From: Pelagibacteraceae bacterium AG-365-D07 | GTDB lineage: Bacteria > Pseudomonadota > Alphaproteobacteria > Pelagibacterales > Pelagibacteraceae | DNA length: 52,675 bases | NCBI GenBank assembly: GCA_003280005.1 | Contig: QCGH01000008.1 | Span: 1 to 52,675, forward strand | Direction: 5' to 3' | Part shown: positions 33,163 to 42,734 of the stretch, in pieces | Layout of the letters: the number at the start of each line of letters is the position of its first letter | Position numbering within the stretch: the stretch's first letter is position 1 | Notes under the pieces: model-generated | Database searches by the model: none | What the model was told of the DNA's origin: nothing | Seen by the model: only the letters and a program-made list of their open reading frames with translations | Translations under genes and position numbers: made by a program

Positions 33163-34782
33163 ATGAGAATAAACACTTGGTTCATATCTTCTTTTTTAAT
33201 TTCAATTGTTGTTGTAATTCCAATTCTGACTGTATTTTCAAGTTTTTTCGAAGATACATCAAATTATTTTGAAATTCTTAGAGAAACTTTTTTTTTAGAA
33301 TATATATTTAATTCATTATTTCTTCTATTTGGAGTATTAATTCTTACTTTTTTCTTAGGAGTAGGCTCAGCTTATATAGTTTCATTTTATGAGTTTCCTG
33401 GAGCAAACTTTTTTAAATGGGCTTTAATTTTATCGTTTGCAGTACCACCTTATATATATGCATACTCACTTTTTGCTTTTTTTGAAAATTATGGAACAGC
33501 GTTTACAATTTTAAAATTTTTGTTTGGAGATGGAAATTACAATCAACATATTCCAAAATTTAGTGGAATGTTAGGTCTAATTTTATCAGTTTCCTTTTCA
33601 CTTTATGCTTATGTTTACATACTTGCAAGATCATCATTTTTGTATCAATCACAAAATTTAATAGAATTAGGTAAAAATCTTGGTTTTTCAAAATTTAAAT
33701 GTTTTTATTCCATAATTTTACCCGCTGCACGTCCTGCTATTATTGCAGGATTATCATTGGTAGCTATGGAGACTTTGGCGGAATTTGGTGCTGTAGACTT
33801 TTTTTCAGTGAATACTCTTACAACTGGCATTTATAATGCATGGATAGCATTCGATGATTTAGCATTTGCTAATAGAATATCGTTTTTTCTTTTACTTTTT
33901 ATTTTTATATTATTTTTAACTGAAAATTTATCTAGAAAAAAAGCTAAATATCATTTGGATTCAAAAGGAGGATTTAAGAAAAAGGAGAAAAATAAACTAG
34001 GTGGATCCAAAGCTTTTTTTGCGTTTTCTTTTTGTTTTGCTTTATTTTTTCTAAGTTTTTTATTTCCATTGAGCCAAATGTTGTATTGGACTATTAAATT
34101 TCCTGAAAATTTATTTGATTTAAATATAATAGATTTATTAATAAACACTCTATATTTAGTTTCTTTATCAAGTCTAGTTTTAATTATTTTTGCATTGATA
34201 TCAAATTATGGAAATCGAGTTTCTAAAAAAAAAATATTAAATGTGATGTCTACATTGTCTATCTCAGGTTACGCAATACCTGGAGTAATTCTTGCTATCG
34301 CATTTATAACTTTTGTAGCATGGTTTGATGAAAATATAATTAAAGCATTAGGTTTTTTATCTATTAAAAAAGTATTTATTGGATCAGTTTTAGGTCTTGT
34401 AATAGTTTATTTTATCAGATTTTACTCATTGGCATTTAATGGAATAAAGTCAGGATATGAAAAAATGAATATATCAGTTGATGAAAGCGCTTACTTACTT
34501 GGATATTCTAAAACTAAAACATTTTTAAACATTCATGTTCCTTATTTAAGAAATTCTCTTTTATTTGTAATTATATTAGTTTCATTAGAAATAGTTAGAG
34601 AATTACCAATAACTTTAATCTTAAGACCATTTAATTTTGAAACTTTTGCAACTACGGCATATATTTCTGCATCTGAAGATTTATTAGAAGCCGCAGCAGT
34701 GCCTTCGTTATGTTTGATAATTATTGCAAGTTTCTTTATTTTACTTACCTCAAAATATATTTTAAGAGAGGGAAATGAGTAA
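33163..34782 (+). CDS. Iron(III) ABC transporter permease, fused two-domain
   Basis: The 539-residue membrane protein has two BPD_transp_1 domains in tandem, about twelve helices in all, as in FbpB/FutB/SfuB. The EAA-like loops are ELGKNLGFSKFKCFYSIILPAARP in the first half and ESAYLLGYSKTKTFLNIHVP in the second. Charged Lys-rich linker around residues 265-280. ATG at 33163 follows AAGGCGG about 12 nt upstream. It overlaps the ATPase gene by 8 nt. The fused form is normal for this transporter family. Confidence 0.92.
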   Translation: MRINTWFISSFLISIVVVIPILTVFSSFFEDTSNYFEILRETFFLEYIFNSLFLLFGVLILTFFLGVGSAYIVSFYEFPGANFFKWALILSFAVPPYIYAYSLFAFFENYGTAFTILKFLFGDGNYNQHIPKFSGMLGLILSVSFSLYAYVYILARSSFLYQSQNLIELGKNLGFSKFKCFYSIILPAARPAIIAGLSLVAMETLAEFGAVDFFSVNTLTTGIYNAWIAFDDLAFANRISFFLLLFIFILFLTENLSRKKAKYHLDSKGGFKKKEKNKLGGSKAFFAFSFCFALFFLSFLFPLSQMLYWTIKFPENLFDLNIIDLLINTLYLVSLSSLVLIIFALISNYGNRVSKKKILNVMSTLSISGYAIPGVILAIAFITFVAWFDENIIKALGFLSIKKVFIGSVLGLVIVYFIRFYSLAFNGIKSGYEKMNISVDESAYLLGYSKTKTFLNIHVPYLRNSLLFVIILVSLEIVRELPITLILRPFNFETFATTAYISASEDLLEAAAVPSLCLIIIASFFILLTSKYILREGNE

Positions 34783-35824
34783 TTTTTTTGAAATTAAAAA
34801 TACAACATTTAGAATATCTGATTCAGATAAAGTAAGAAATGTTTCTTTTTCAATTGAGCAAGAAGGAGACATTGTTTGCTTGCTTGGTCCATCAGGCATA
34901 GGAAAAACGACAATTCTAAGATCCATTGCTGGTTTAGAAAAAATATCAGAGGGCCAAATAACTCTTAAAGGCAAAACTTTATCTTCAAAGGACACGCATA
35001 TAGATCCAGAACACAGAAAGATTGCGCTATCATTCCAAGAAAATAGTTTGTTCCCACACTACACTGTAGAAAAAAATATAAATTTATCTGCAAGAGATAA
35101 TGATAGAGGAAACATAAATATTAACGAAATTATAAAAATATTAAATTTAGAAAATATTTTAAATCATTATCCACATCAAATTAGTGCCGGTGAAGCTCAA
35201 AGAGCCTCTCTAGCAAGATCATTGAATTCTAATCCAGATTTATTATTGCTAGATGAACCACTTTCAAATGTTGATCAAAGTTTCAAAGAAGAGATACAAG
35301 TAAAATTAAAGCAAATTTTAAAAAAACTTAAGATTACTACAATAATTGTTACTCACGACTCATACGAAGCTTTTTATTTGGGTGATAAATGTGGTGTTAT
35401 TTTAGATAAAGAACTAAAACAATTTGATGATCCGTATAATGTTTACCATTTTCCAAATTCAGAAAAAGTTGTTAAATTTTTAAATAGGGGAGTTTTGATA
35501 CCCGCTAAAGTTACGAGTCCAAAAAGTTTAGAAAATGACGATTTAGGAGTAATCACTGGTAATTTTGTTAATCCTGTTCCAATTGGAACTAATGTAAAAT
35601 TGCTTTTACAGCCAGAGGATTTACAACATGATGACAAAAGTAATTTAAAATTTGACGTTATTGATAAAAAATTTAGGGGTACGAGTTTTATTTATACTTT
35701 AAAAACTAACACTAATAATTTATTACCTGTTTTTGTTCATTCACACCATGTCCATCAACATGACATCAACGATAAATTTGGAATACGTAAGCCTATACAT
35801 ATAGAACATATTGTTTGTTTCTAG
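34775..35824 (+). CDS. Iron(III) ABC transporter ATPase
   Basis: The 349-residue protein has Walker A GPSGIGKTT, signature ISAGEAQRASLARSL (SAGEAQ in place of LSGGQ), Walker B LLLLDEPLSNVD and a switch His in IVTHDSYEAFYLGD. The C-terminal regulatory domain (from about residue 245) is TOBE-like. It ends the iron operon. The signature variant is seen in some FbpC-type proteins and does not remove the key Ser and Gly. Confidence 0.92.
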   Translation: MSNFFEIKNTTFRISDSDKVRNVSFSIEQEGDIVCLLGPSGIGKTTILRSIAGLEKISEGQITLKGKTLSSKDTHIDPEHRKIALSFQENSLFPHYTVEKNINLSARDNDRGNININEIIKILNLENILNHYPHQISAGEAQRASLARSLNSNPDLLLLDEPLSNVDQSFKEEIQVKLKQILKKLKITTIIVTHDSYEAFYLGDKCGVILDKELKQFDDPYNVYHFPNSEKVVKFLNRGVLIPAKVTSPKSLENDDLGVITGNFVNPVPIGTNVKLLLQPEDLQHDDKSNLKFDVIDKKFRGTSFIYTLKTNTNNLLPVFVHSHHVHQHDINDKFGIRKPIHIEHIVCF

Positions 35825-35845
35825 TTTGGATGATAAATAATAAAT

Positions 35846-37033
35846 ATGAGCAATAATATTAGTGATAAAGATATTGTAATTACTTCAGCATTTAGAACTC
35901 CAATAGGGTCATTTCTAGGCAGTCTATCAGATCACACAGCTGTACAATTAGGAACAGAGGTTATTAAAAAATGTATTGAACATTCTAACTTAAAAAACAA
36001 TGAAGTTGATATGGTTTACATGGGGCAAGTTCTTCAAACTGGATCAGGACAAAATCCAGCAAGGCAATCTTTAATTAACTCTGGAATTAATATCTCAAAA
36101 ACTGCAACAACAATCAATCAAGTTTGTGGCTCTGGATTAGCTGCAGTTGCTCTTGGTTTTAATTCTTTAAAATTAAATGATGCAAATATTATAATTGCTG
36201 GCGGACAGGAAAGTATGACTAATTCACCTCATTATCAAATTTTAAGAAAAGGTGAAAGAAATGATGAGTCAAAAATGAAAGACTCTATGATTATAGATGG
36301 ATTAGTAGATGTTTATAATAAGTATCACATGGGTGTCACAGCAGAAAATGTTGCTGAGAAATATCAAATTACAAGGAAACAACAAGATGAATTTGCAGCA
36401 AATTCTCAAAAGAAAGCAGCTGAAGCAATTAAAAATAATAAATTTAAAGATGAAATTATTCCAATTCAAATTAAAAATGGGAAAATATTTGATACTGACG
36501 AATATCCAAAAAAAGATACTACAATTGAAGTTTTGGCTACATTAAAAACAGTATTCAAAAAAGATGGAACTGTTACAGCTGGTAATGCGTCAGGATTGAA
36601 TGATGGCGCCGCTGCTTTAACTCTAATGTCAGCAAAAACTGCAAAAGATAAAAACTTAAAACCATTGGCTAAGATTATATCATGGGCTCAATGCGGAGTT
36701 GATCCATCTGTAATGGGAACAGGACCTATTCCGGCATCTAAGTTAGCATTAAAGAAGGCAGGCTGGGCTGAAGATGAACTAGATTTGATCGAAGCTAACG
36801 AGGCTTTTGCTGCACAAGCAATTTCTGTTAATAAAGAACTTGGTTTTAATACTGAGAAAGTAAATGTAAATGGTGGGGCAATTGCGTTAGGTCATCCAAT
36901 AGGAGCATCTGGAGCTAGAGTGTTAGTTACTCTGGTACATGAAATGCAAAAAAGAAAATCAAAAAAGGGACTCGCAACTCTTTGCATTGGTGGCGGCATG
37001 GGTATTGCAATGTGTGTAGAAAGTATTTTTTAA
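35846..37033 (+). CDS. Acetyl-CoA acetyltransferase (thiolase)
   Basis: The 395-residue thiolase has catalytic Cys in INQVCGSGLAAV, the His region EANEAFAAQA, and the C-terminal NGGAIALGHPIGASGARV and CIGGGMGIAM with the second catalytic Cys and the His. This is the biosynthetic/degradative acetoacetyl-CoA thiolase. It would handle acetoacetate-derived acetoacetyl-CoA, a by-product of the BKACE reaction in this window, though that link is inference. It is 21 nt downstream of the iron ATPase and may be partly co-transcribed. Confidence 0.93.
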   Translation: MSNNISDKDIVITSAFRTPIGSFLGSLSDHTAVQLGTEVIKKCIEHSNLKNNEVDMVYMGQVLQTGSGQNPARQSLINSGINISKTATTINQVCGSGLAAVALGFNSLKLNDANIIIAGGQESMTNSPHYQILRKGERNDESKMKDSMIIDGLVDVYNKYHMGVTAENVAEKYQITRKQQDEFAANSQKKAAEAIKNNKFKDEIIPIQIKNGKIFDTDEYPKKDTTIEVLATLKTVFKKDGTVTAGNASGLNDGAAALTLMSAKTAKDKNLKPLAKIISWAQCGVDPSVMGTGPIPASKLALKKAGWAEDELDLIEANEAFAAQAISVNKELGFNTEKVNVNGGAIALGHPIGASGARVLVTLVHEMQKRKSKKGLATLCIGGGMGIAMCVESIF

Positions 37034-37047
37034 TTTTTAGTTTTTAA

Positions 37048-37674
37048 ATGACATTTTTAAGTCTCGGTTTTTTTACTGGATTTAGCTTAATTTTAGCAAT
37101 TGGAGCTCAAAATATATTTGTAATTGAACAAGGTTTAAAAAGGCAATTTATATTTATAGTTTGTTTAATTTGCGCATTATCGGACTTAATTCTTATATTC
37201 ATTGGAATATTCTTATTTGAATATTTTAAGCATTATTTCACAAATATTGTTGAATTGATCTTAAATATTCTGTTACTTATTTTTCTAATTTATTTTATTA
37301 TTGATAAATTAAAATTTAAATATCAAGAAACTACTCTTAATATTGAAAAAAATAAATCCCCATTAAAAATTGTAATTTTAAAAACATTAAGTTTTACTTA
37401 TCTTAATCCTCATGTTTATTCAGATACAGTTTTTTTTTTAGGAAATTTTTCAAAAAATTTTCATATTACGCATAAATATTTGTTTGGACTGGGAGCATCT
37501 TTATCTTCATTTATTTTCTTTTTTTCATTAGGATATTTGTCAAAATTATTATCAAAACAGCTAAATAATCAAAAAACCTGGCGGGCCATTAATGCTTTTA
37601 TAATTTTATTTATGGGATCTTTAGCTTTATATATTTTAATTGAGATTGTAATTGATTTGACATCTATGTACTAA
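37048..37674 (+). CDS. LysE/ArgO-family amino-acid exporter
   Basis: The 208-residue protein has about six hydrophobic helices and the LysE/ArgO start FLSLGFFTGFSLILAIGAQN, then SFTYLNPHVYSDTVFFLG, which is a signature region in the family. It exports basic amino acids such as lysine or arginine. It follows the thiolase by 14 nt and precedes the sugar-transporter ATPase by 22 nt. No functional link to either is evident. Confidence 0.88.
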   Translation: MTFLSLGFFTGFSLILAIGAQNIFVIEQGLKRQFIFIVCLICALSDLILIFIGIFLFEYFKHYFTNIVELILNILLLIFLIYFIIDKLKFKYQETTLNIEKNKSPLKIVILKTLSFTYLNPHVYSDTVFFLGNFSKNFHITHKYLFGLGASLSSFIFFFSLGYLSKLLSKQLNNQKTWRAINAFIILFMGSLALYILIEIVIDLTSMY

Positions 37675-37696
37675 AGTTAATAAAATAAATTTATTT

Positions 37697-38749
37697 ATGG
37701 CAAATATTAAATTTTCAAATGTAGGCAAATCTTTCGGAGATAATAAAGTAATTAATAACTTCAATTTTTTAGGCAAAGATGATGAATTTTTAGTTTTAGT
37801 TGGACCATCGGGATGTGGTAAATCTACACTCCTTAGAATGATTGCTGGCTTAGAACAAATAGATGAAGGTGAAATTCAAATTAACAATGAAGTAATTAAT
37901 GAAATGCATCCATCTAAAAGACATACCGCAATGGTATTCCAGTCCTACGCTTTGTATCCACACATGAATGTTTATGATAATATGTCTTTTGGACTTAAAA
38001 TAGAAAAAAAAACTAAAGAAGAAATTCATACAAAAGTTCTCAGTGCAGCCAAAACACTTAAAATTGAAGATCTTTTAGAAAGAAGACCAAAAGAACTTTC
38101 AGGTGGCCAAAGGCAAAGGGTTGCAATTGGAAGAGCGATAACTCGAAATCCAAAAATTTTTTTATTTGATGAACCTTTGTCAAATCTTGATGCAGCTCTT
38201 AGAGCAGAAATGAGAGTCGAAATTTCCAGACTTCATCAAAAAATAAAAACAAATATGATTTATGTGACTCACGATCAAGTAGAAGCAATGACTTTAGCAG
38301 ATAGAATTGTAATTTTAAATAATGGCAATATTGAACAAGTAGGAACACCAAATGAAATTTACACAAATCCAGATAATATTTTTGTTGCTCAATTTATTGG
38401 AACTCCAAAAATGAATATTTTTAAAATCAATTCTGAGAACATTATCTCAAACAACAGAATAAATATTTTAGGAAATAGCATCTCTTTTAGTGGAATAAAC
38501 TTAGATAAAAAAAATTATTATTTAGGTATTAGACCTGAGCATTTAACTTTTAATGGAAATCAAGAATTTAATTTTACTCCAAAAATTGAATTAATTGAAA
38601 ATCTCGGAAATGAAAAAATAGTTTACATAGTAAGTGAAAATAACCAATTATGTGCAAAAATTTCTAGCGATATTCAAATTAACAACACACTTGGTTTTAA
38701 TTTAAAAAATGTTTTATTATTTGATGAAAATGGTCTTAGGATAAGATAA
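37697..38749 (+). CDS. Sugar/polyol-type ABC transporter ATPase (MalK/UgpC-like)
   Basis: The 350-residue ATPase has Walker A GPSGCGKST, signature LSGGQRQRVAIGRAI, Walker B IFLFDEPLSNLD and switch His VTHDQVEAMTLAD, then a C-terminal TOBE regulatory domain with YLGIRPEHL. This domain order is that of MalK/UgpC, shared by carbohydrate and glycerol-phosphate uptake systems. It lies upstream of its binding-protein and permease genes, separated from them by a 160-nt leader, so the ATPase probably is regulated separately. Confidence 0.9.
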   Translation: MANIKFSNVGKSFGDNKVINNFNFLGKDDEFLVLVGPSGCGKSTLLRMIAGLEQIDEGEIQINNEVINEMHPSKRHTAMVFQSYALYPHMNVYDNMSFGLKIEKKTKEEIHTKVLSAAKTLKIEDLLERRPKELSGGQRQRVAIGRAITRNPKIFLFDEPLSNLDAALRAEMRVEISRLHQKIKTNMIYVTHDQVEAMTLADRIVILNNGNIEQVGTPNEIYTNPDNIFVAQFIGTPKMNIFKINSENIISNNRINILGNSISFSGINLDKKNYYLGIRPEHLTFNGNQEFNFTPKIELIENLGNEKIVYIVSENNQLCAKISSDIQINNTLGFNLKNVLLFDENGLRIR

Positions 38750-38760
38750 TAATACAACTC

Positions 38761-38818
38761 AGAATTGTTAATCTCATTTGTAACTTTATAACAATTCTAT
38801 TATGAGAAAATATCTCAT
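38761..38818. promoter_or_regulatory. Inverted repeats in the leader of the solute transporter
   Basis: The 160-nt gap between the ATPase and binding-protein genes contains AGAATTGTTA/TAACAATTCT (38761-38770 and 38789-38798, perfect ten-base arms, 18-nt loop) followed by ATGAGA/TCTCAT (38802-38807 and 38813-38818). The first lies directly after the ATPase stop and may end its transcript or act as an operator. The second could be part of the promoter region of the binding-protein gene. No T-run follows either. Confidence 0.5.
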
Positions 38819-38909
38819 CTGATATTCCAAAAGTGAAAGTTCTATCTATTGAAACTGTTTTTAAATTTTTTTATATTTCTTTTTTTAAAACTGAGAGAGG
38901 GGACAAAAC

Positions 38910-40235
38910 ATGAGTAAAATAATAAAAATATTATCCATCTTAGCACTTTTCATTTCGAACGCTAGCTATGCGGATATTAAATTTTGGACTACAGAAGTCC
39001 AGCCTGCAAGAATGGAAAAGCAGGAGGCAATGGCTAAATCTTTTGAGGCTAAAACAGGAATTAAAGTCGAAGTTATTCCTATTGAGGAAAAAGATTTAGG
39101 TACAAGAGCCACTGCAGCTGCAGCAGCAGGTGATTTACCTGATGTAATTTATCATACACTTCAATATGTATTACCTTGGGCAGAAGCTGGAATATTAGAC
39201 GTTGACGCGAATAACGATGTAGTTAAGGCACTAGGCAAAAAAACATTCGCTCCAGGTGCTTTGAAGATGGCAAAAAAAGGTTCTAAAATTGCCGCTGTTC
39301 CAGTTGATGGCTGGACACAAATGGTGGTTTATAGAAAAGACCTTTTTGAAAAAGCTGGTTTAGAGCCACCAACTAATTATGCAAACATAGAAAAAGCAAT
39401 AGATGCTTTATCAAGCAACGATATGTTTGGATTTGTTGCTGCAACGAAAACTGATGAAAACTTTATGAGTCAGGTTCTTGAACATGTGTTGTTGGCAAAT
39501 GGTGTAAATATAGTTAAAAAAGGTGGAACAAAAAAACAAGGTAAAGCTTTAAAAAATTCACTAGAATTTTACAAGAAGTTAGCAAAAGCTAGTCCATCCG
39601 GTGAACTGTATTGGAAACAATCAAGAGAACTTTATTTCGCTGGAAAAACTCCAATGATAATATGGTCTCCATTCATTATGGATGAGCTGGCTGGTTTAAG
39701 AGATTCTGCGCCACCAACAATTAATAGTGATCCTACCTCACCTGAATTGGCATCTAAAACTGGTTTTATAACTAACTTTAGTGGACCAAATAATAAAAAA
39801 GGTGCTGCATGGGCAGACATAAGATACTTTGGAATAACAGCTGATGCAGACACTGATGAGGCTAAAAAGTTTATCATGTATTCTATGGATGAAGGTTATA
39901 CGAATACATTATCAATTGCTCCAGAAGGAAAGTTTCCAGTTAGAAGAGGAAATTCAAGTGATCCTGAAGCGTATACAAAAGCTTGGAGTAAACTTCCAGT
40001 GGGTGTTGATAGAAAAGCACCTTTAACTGACCTTTATTCTGCAGATGTTATAAATAACATTGTAGCAGGTCTAGATACTGCAAACAGATGGGGTGTTAAA
40101 GAAGGCGAGCTATCAAGAGCATCAAAAATTATCAATGCTCAATTCATAAACAGAATCACAAGAGAATATATGGATGATGAGATATCTGTTGATGAAGCAG
40201 TTGATAAAATAAATGCTGAGTTAGCTAAATTCTAA
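38910..40235 (+). CDS. Sugar/solute ABC transporter substrate-binding protein
   Basis: The 441-residue protein has a signal peptide (KIIKILSILALFISNASYA) and the family-1 extracellular solute-binding fold (KFWTTEVQPARMEKQEAMAK, then KTGIKVEVIPIEEKDLGTR). A strong ribosome binding site, GAGAGGGGAC, lies 7-16 nt before the ATG. Family members bind sugars, polyols and glycosylated osmolytes. The GH63-like gene downstream suggests a glycosidic compatible solute. The gene is followed by a strong intrinsic terminator. Confidence 0.9.
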   Translation: MSKIIKILSILALFISNASYADIKFWTTEVQPARMEKQEAMAKSFEAKTGIKVEVIPIEEKDLGTRATAAAAAGDLPDVIYHTLQYVLPWAEAGILDVDANNDVVKALGKKTFAPGALKMAKKGSKIAAVPVDGWTQMVVYRKDLFEKAGLEPPTNYANIEKAIDALSSNDMFGFVAATKTDENFMSQVLEHVLLANGVNIVKKGGTKKQGKALKNSLEFYKKLAKASPSGELYWKQSRELYFAGKTPMIIWSPFIMDELAGLRDSAPPTINSDPTSPELASKTGFITNFSGPNNKKGAAWADIRYFGITADADTDEAKKFIMYSMDEGYTNTLSIAPEGKFPVRRGNSSDPEAYTKAWSKLPVGVDRKAPLTDLYSADVINNIVAGLDTANRWGVKEGELSRASKIINAQFINRITREYMDDEISVDEAVDKINAELAKF

Positions 40236-40252
40236 CAATTTAAATTATTAAA

Positions 40253-40286
40253 AAAAGCGGATAATATATTTTATCCGCTTTTTTTT
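40253..40286 (+). terminator. Intrinsic terminator abutting the permease start codon
   Basis: AAAAGCGGATAA (40253-40264) and TTATCCGCTTTT (40271-40282) pair perfectly around a six-base loop, with T-run to 40286. The permease ATG begins at 40287, directly after the run. Most transcripts should end here, with limited read-through into the permease genes, and the ribosome binding site of the permease would be inside the stem-loop. Confidence 0.9.
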
Positions 40287-41546
40287 ATGGAACAAAAATT
40301 ATCAAATTCAGAAAAAAGAACTGCTTACATATTAACCTTACCAGCAGTATGCTTGGTTTTTGCAATAATACTTTTTCCAATTTTTGCAAACATTTGGATT
40401 AGCTTTAAAGAAGTTCAGCTAAAAGATATAAGAATTCCAGAGCCCAGAGCAAAAGAAATTGTAAAAACAATTCCCGATGAACAAAATAAAATTAAAATAG
40501 TCTATAAGTTAAGAAATAGCTCACTATTACAAGAAATAAGAAATGTTAAATTCGAGGATAAATATCCAAAAAATTTCAAACCACTAAACTTAGATGAAAG
40601 ATGTATCTTTAAAAAAAATAAAGTTAAATGTGATTTTGGAAATTGGCCTGCTAAATATAAAGAAAATTTTGAGATTATTTTTGAAATTAAGGATAGCGCA
40701 AAAATCGATAAAAAAAACTTAAAGTCTTCAAAACCTAGGCTTTCAGGAGACTCTGATAATATATTATTAAATACAAACTTTACTTTAAAAAATTTTAAAA
40801 AAGTTATTTTTGAGAACGAATTTGTCGATTTATTGCTTACAACTTTTTATTATACCTTTTTTGGTACCGTTGGTTCTATTTTGTTTGGAATTTTAACTGC
40901 ACAGATGGTAAATCAAAAGTTTTATGGAAGAACATTTATGCGTAGCGTTTTGTTATTTCCTTATGTAGCACCTGTTGTAGCTCTTGCATATACATGGGAA
41001 CTCTTACTTGATCCTAATAGTGGAACATTGAATAGCTTATTAGTTAATTTTCAAATTTTAGAAACGCCAATTAATTTACTTGGTCAAAAGTATTTAGATA
41101 TAAATATACTTGGATTTAGCTTCAAGTTAAGACTTGCACTTACTACAGTTATAATATTTGAAATTTGGAGATATTTCCCATTAGCTTTTTTATTTATTCT
41201 TGCACGTCTTCAGGCCATACCAAAAGATCTATATGAAGCTGCTGATGTTGACGGTGCAAGCCCATTCCAAAAATTCTTTAAAATAACATTACCTCAAATT
41301 ATGGCAGTAATTTCAATACTCTTCATGATAAGATTTATTTGGAACTTTAATAAATTTGAGGATGTATTTTTACTTACTGGTGGTGCATCAGGAACAAGAA
41401 CTTTGCCAATAAATGTTTATCAACAAGGTTTTGCAATATCGGATATAGGAATGGGATCAGCAGTTTCAATTGTAATTGTTTTGCTTCTACTTTTATTTAT
41501 GTTTTTTTATTTTAAACTTTTAGGGAAGAGGGCAGATGAAAATTAA
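40287..41546 (+). CDS. Sugar/solute ABC transporter permease 1, with periplasmic insert
   Basis: The 419-residue permease has TM1 at about residues 11-38, then an approximately 130-residue charged, mostly beta-strand region (residues about 45-170), and then the BPD_transp_1 domain with the EAA loop LYEAADVDGASPFQKFFKITLP. Typical MalF/UgpA-like permeases are nearer 300 residues; a large periplasmic loop is known in E. coli MalF. The insert has a cysteine pair (Cys106 and Cys115) and a DUF11-like pattern. The ATG lies right behind a terminator and has no free ribosome binding site. It overlaps the second permease gene by 11 nt. Confidence 0.88.
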   Translation: MEQKLSNSEKRTAYILTLPAVCLVFAIILFPIFANIWISFKEVQLKDIRIPEPRAKEIVKTIPDEQNKIKIVYKLRNSSLLQEIRNVKFEDKYPKNFKPLNLDERCIFKKNKVKCDFGNWPAKYKENFEIIFEIKDSAKIDKKNLKSSKPRLSGDSDNILLNTNFTLKNFKKVIFENEFVDLLLTTFYYTFFGTVGSILFGILTAQMVNQKFYGRTFMRSVLLFPYVAPVVALAYTWELLLDPNSGTLNSLLVNFQILETPINLLGQKYLDINILGFSFKLRLALTTVIIFEIWRYFPLAFLFILARLQAIPKDLYEAADVDGASPFQKFFKITLPQIMAVISILFMIRFIWNFNKFEDVFLLTGGASGTRTLPINVYQQGFAISDIGMGSAVSIVIVLLLLLFMFFYFKLLGKRADEN

Positions 41547-42729
41547 AAATCTTTTAATCTATTCTATAATTTCCTCATTTTTCTTACTAAGTTTAATATC
41601 TATATGGAAAATACTGGTTACACTACAGGGTCTCAAATTAGAAAACTTCAATACTCAAATTATATTTATACTTGGATTTTTATTTTCTTTTTTAAATATA
41701 TTTATACGTGAAAGACTAAATTTTATTGTTAAATTTTTATTTTTTGCGTTTATTTTTGTTTATGTAGATGGATTTTTGATAAGTAAATTACCAATTTGGT
41801 ACAATATAGGAATAGTATTTATTTTATATTTTTTTGCATCAAAAACAAAAAAATATAATTACAAATTTTTGAAAAATGAACATTCCACACAATTAATTCT
41901 TTTTGATTTTTTAACTTTATTTGGAATAGTTCTTTTTTCATTTGTAATACTTTTCCCTTTTTATATGATGCTAGTTACTAGTTTTAAAACACAAATTGCT
42001 TTATTGATAAATCCACTAGACTTCTCAATTGATTTTAATCAAAATATAAAAGATTTGTTTAAATCATATTTTGTGATTTTTACATCGTATAATTTTGGTA
42101 AATATATTTTAACTAGCAGTATTGTGTCCCTTGGAACTGTATTTATTACTCTAATTTTTGCAATTCCTGCAGCTTATGCAATAGCTAGACTTAATTTTTT
42201 TGGTAAAACATTTATGTCAACATCAATATTGATAATATACATGTTTCCTGCAATAGTTTTGGTGATACCTTTGTATACAGTGTTTAGTCAATTAGGTTTG
42301 AGAAACTCTATAAGTGGGTTACTAATTGTTTATACAGCCACAACATTGCCTGTAGCAATTTATATGCTTCAAGGTTATTTTAAAAGTATTCCTAAAGAAT
42401 TAGAGGAAGCTGCAATTCTTGATAAATTAAGTTGGTTTGGAATTATAATAAAAATAATATTACCGCTAAGCATACCTGCCATTTCATCAGTTGCGCTTTA
42501 TGTATTTATGATTGCATGGAATGAATTTTTATTTTCTTTAATGTTTTTAGATAACCCAAACTCATTTACTTTATCAAGAGCGATCCAATATTTAAGTGGT
42601 GATGCAGAAACCCCTAGACAGTATTTAATGGCAGGCTCAGTAATAGTAACATTGCCCGTTCTATTCATATTTGTATATTTTGAAAAATATCTTGTTAGTG
42701 GACTAACTGCAGGCAGTGTAAAAGGCTAA
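41536..42729 (+). CDS. Sugar/solute ABC transporter permease 2, with long N-terminal membrane region
   Basis: The 397-residue protein has a conserved C-terminal BPD_transp_1 domain with the EAA loop ELEEAAILDKLSWFGIIIKIILP and a MalG/UgpE-like end. In front are four extra hydrophobic segments (residues about 5-100) not usual in this family, whose members are near 280 residues. The extra helices could interact with the first permease's periplasmic insert. The start overlaps the first permease gene by 11 nt, so the two are translationally coupled. Confidence 0.88.
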   Translation: MKIKNLLIYSIISSFFLLSLISIWKILVTLQGLKLENFNTQIIFILGFLFSFLNIFIRERLNFIVKFLFFAFIFVYVDGFLISKLPIWYNIGIVFILYFFASKTKKYNYKFLKNEHSTQLILFDFLTLFGIVLFSFVILFPFYMMLVTSFKTQIALLINPLDFSIDFNQNIKDLFKSYFVIFTSYNFGKYILTSSIVSLGTVFITLIFAIPAAYAIARLNFFGKTFMSTSILIIYMFPAIVLVIPLYTVFSQLGLRNSISGLLIVYTATTLPVAIYMLQGYFKSIPKELEEAAILDKLSWFGIIIKIILPLSIPAISSVALYVFMIAWNEFLFSLMFLDNPNSFTLSRAIQYLSGDAETPRQYLMAGSVIVTLPVLFIFVYFEKYLVSGLTAGSVKG

Positions 42730-42734
42730 AATTA

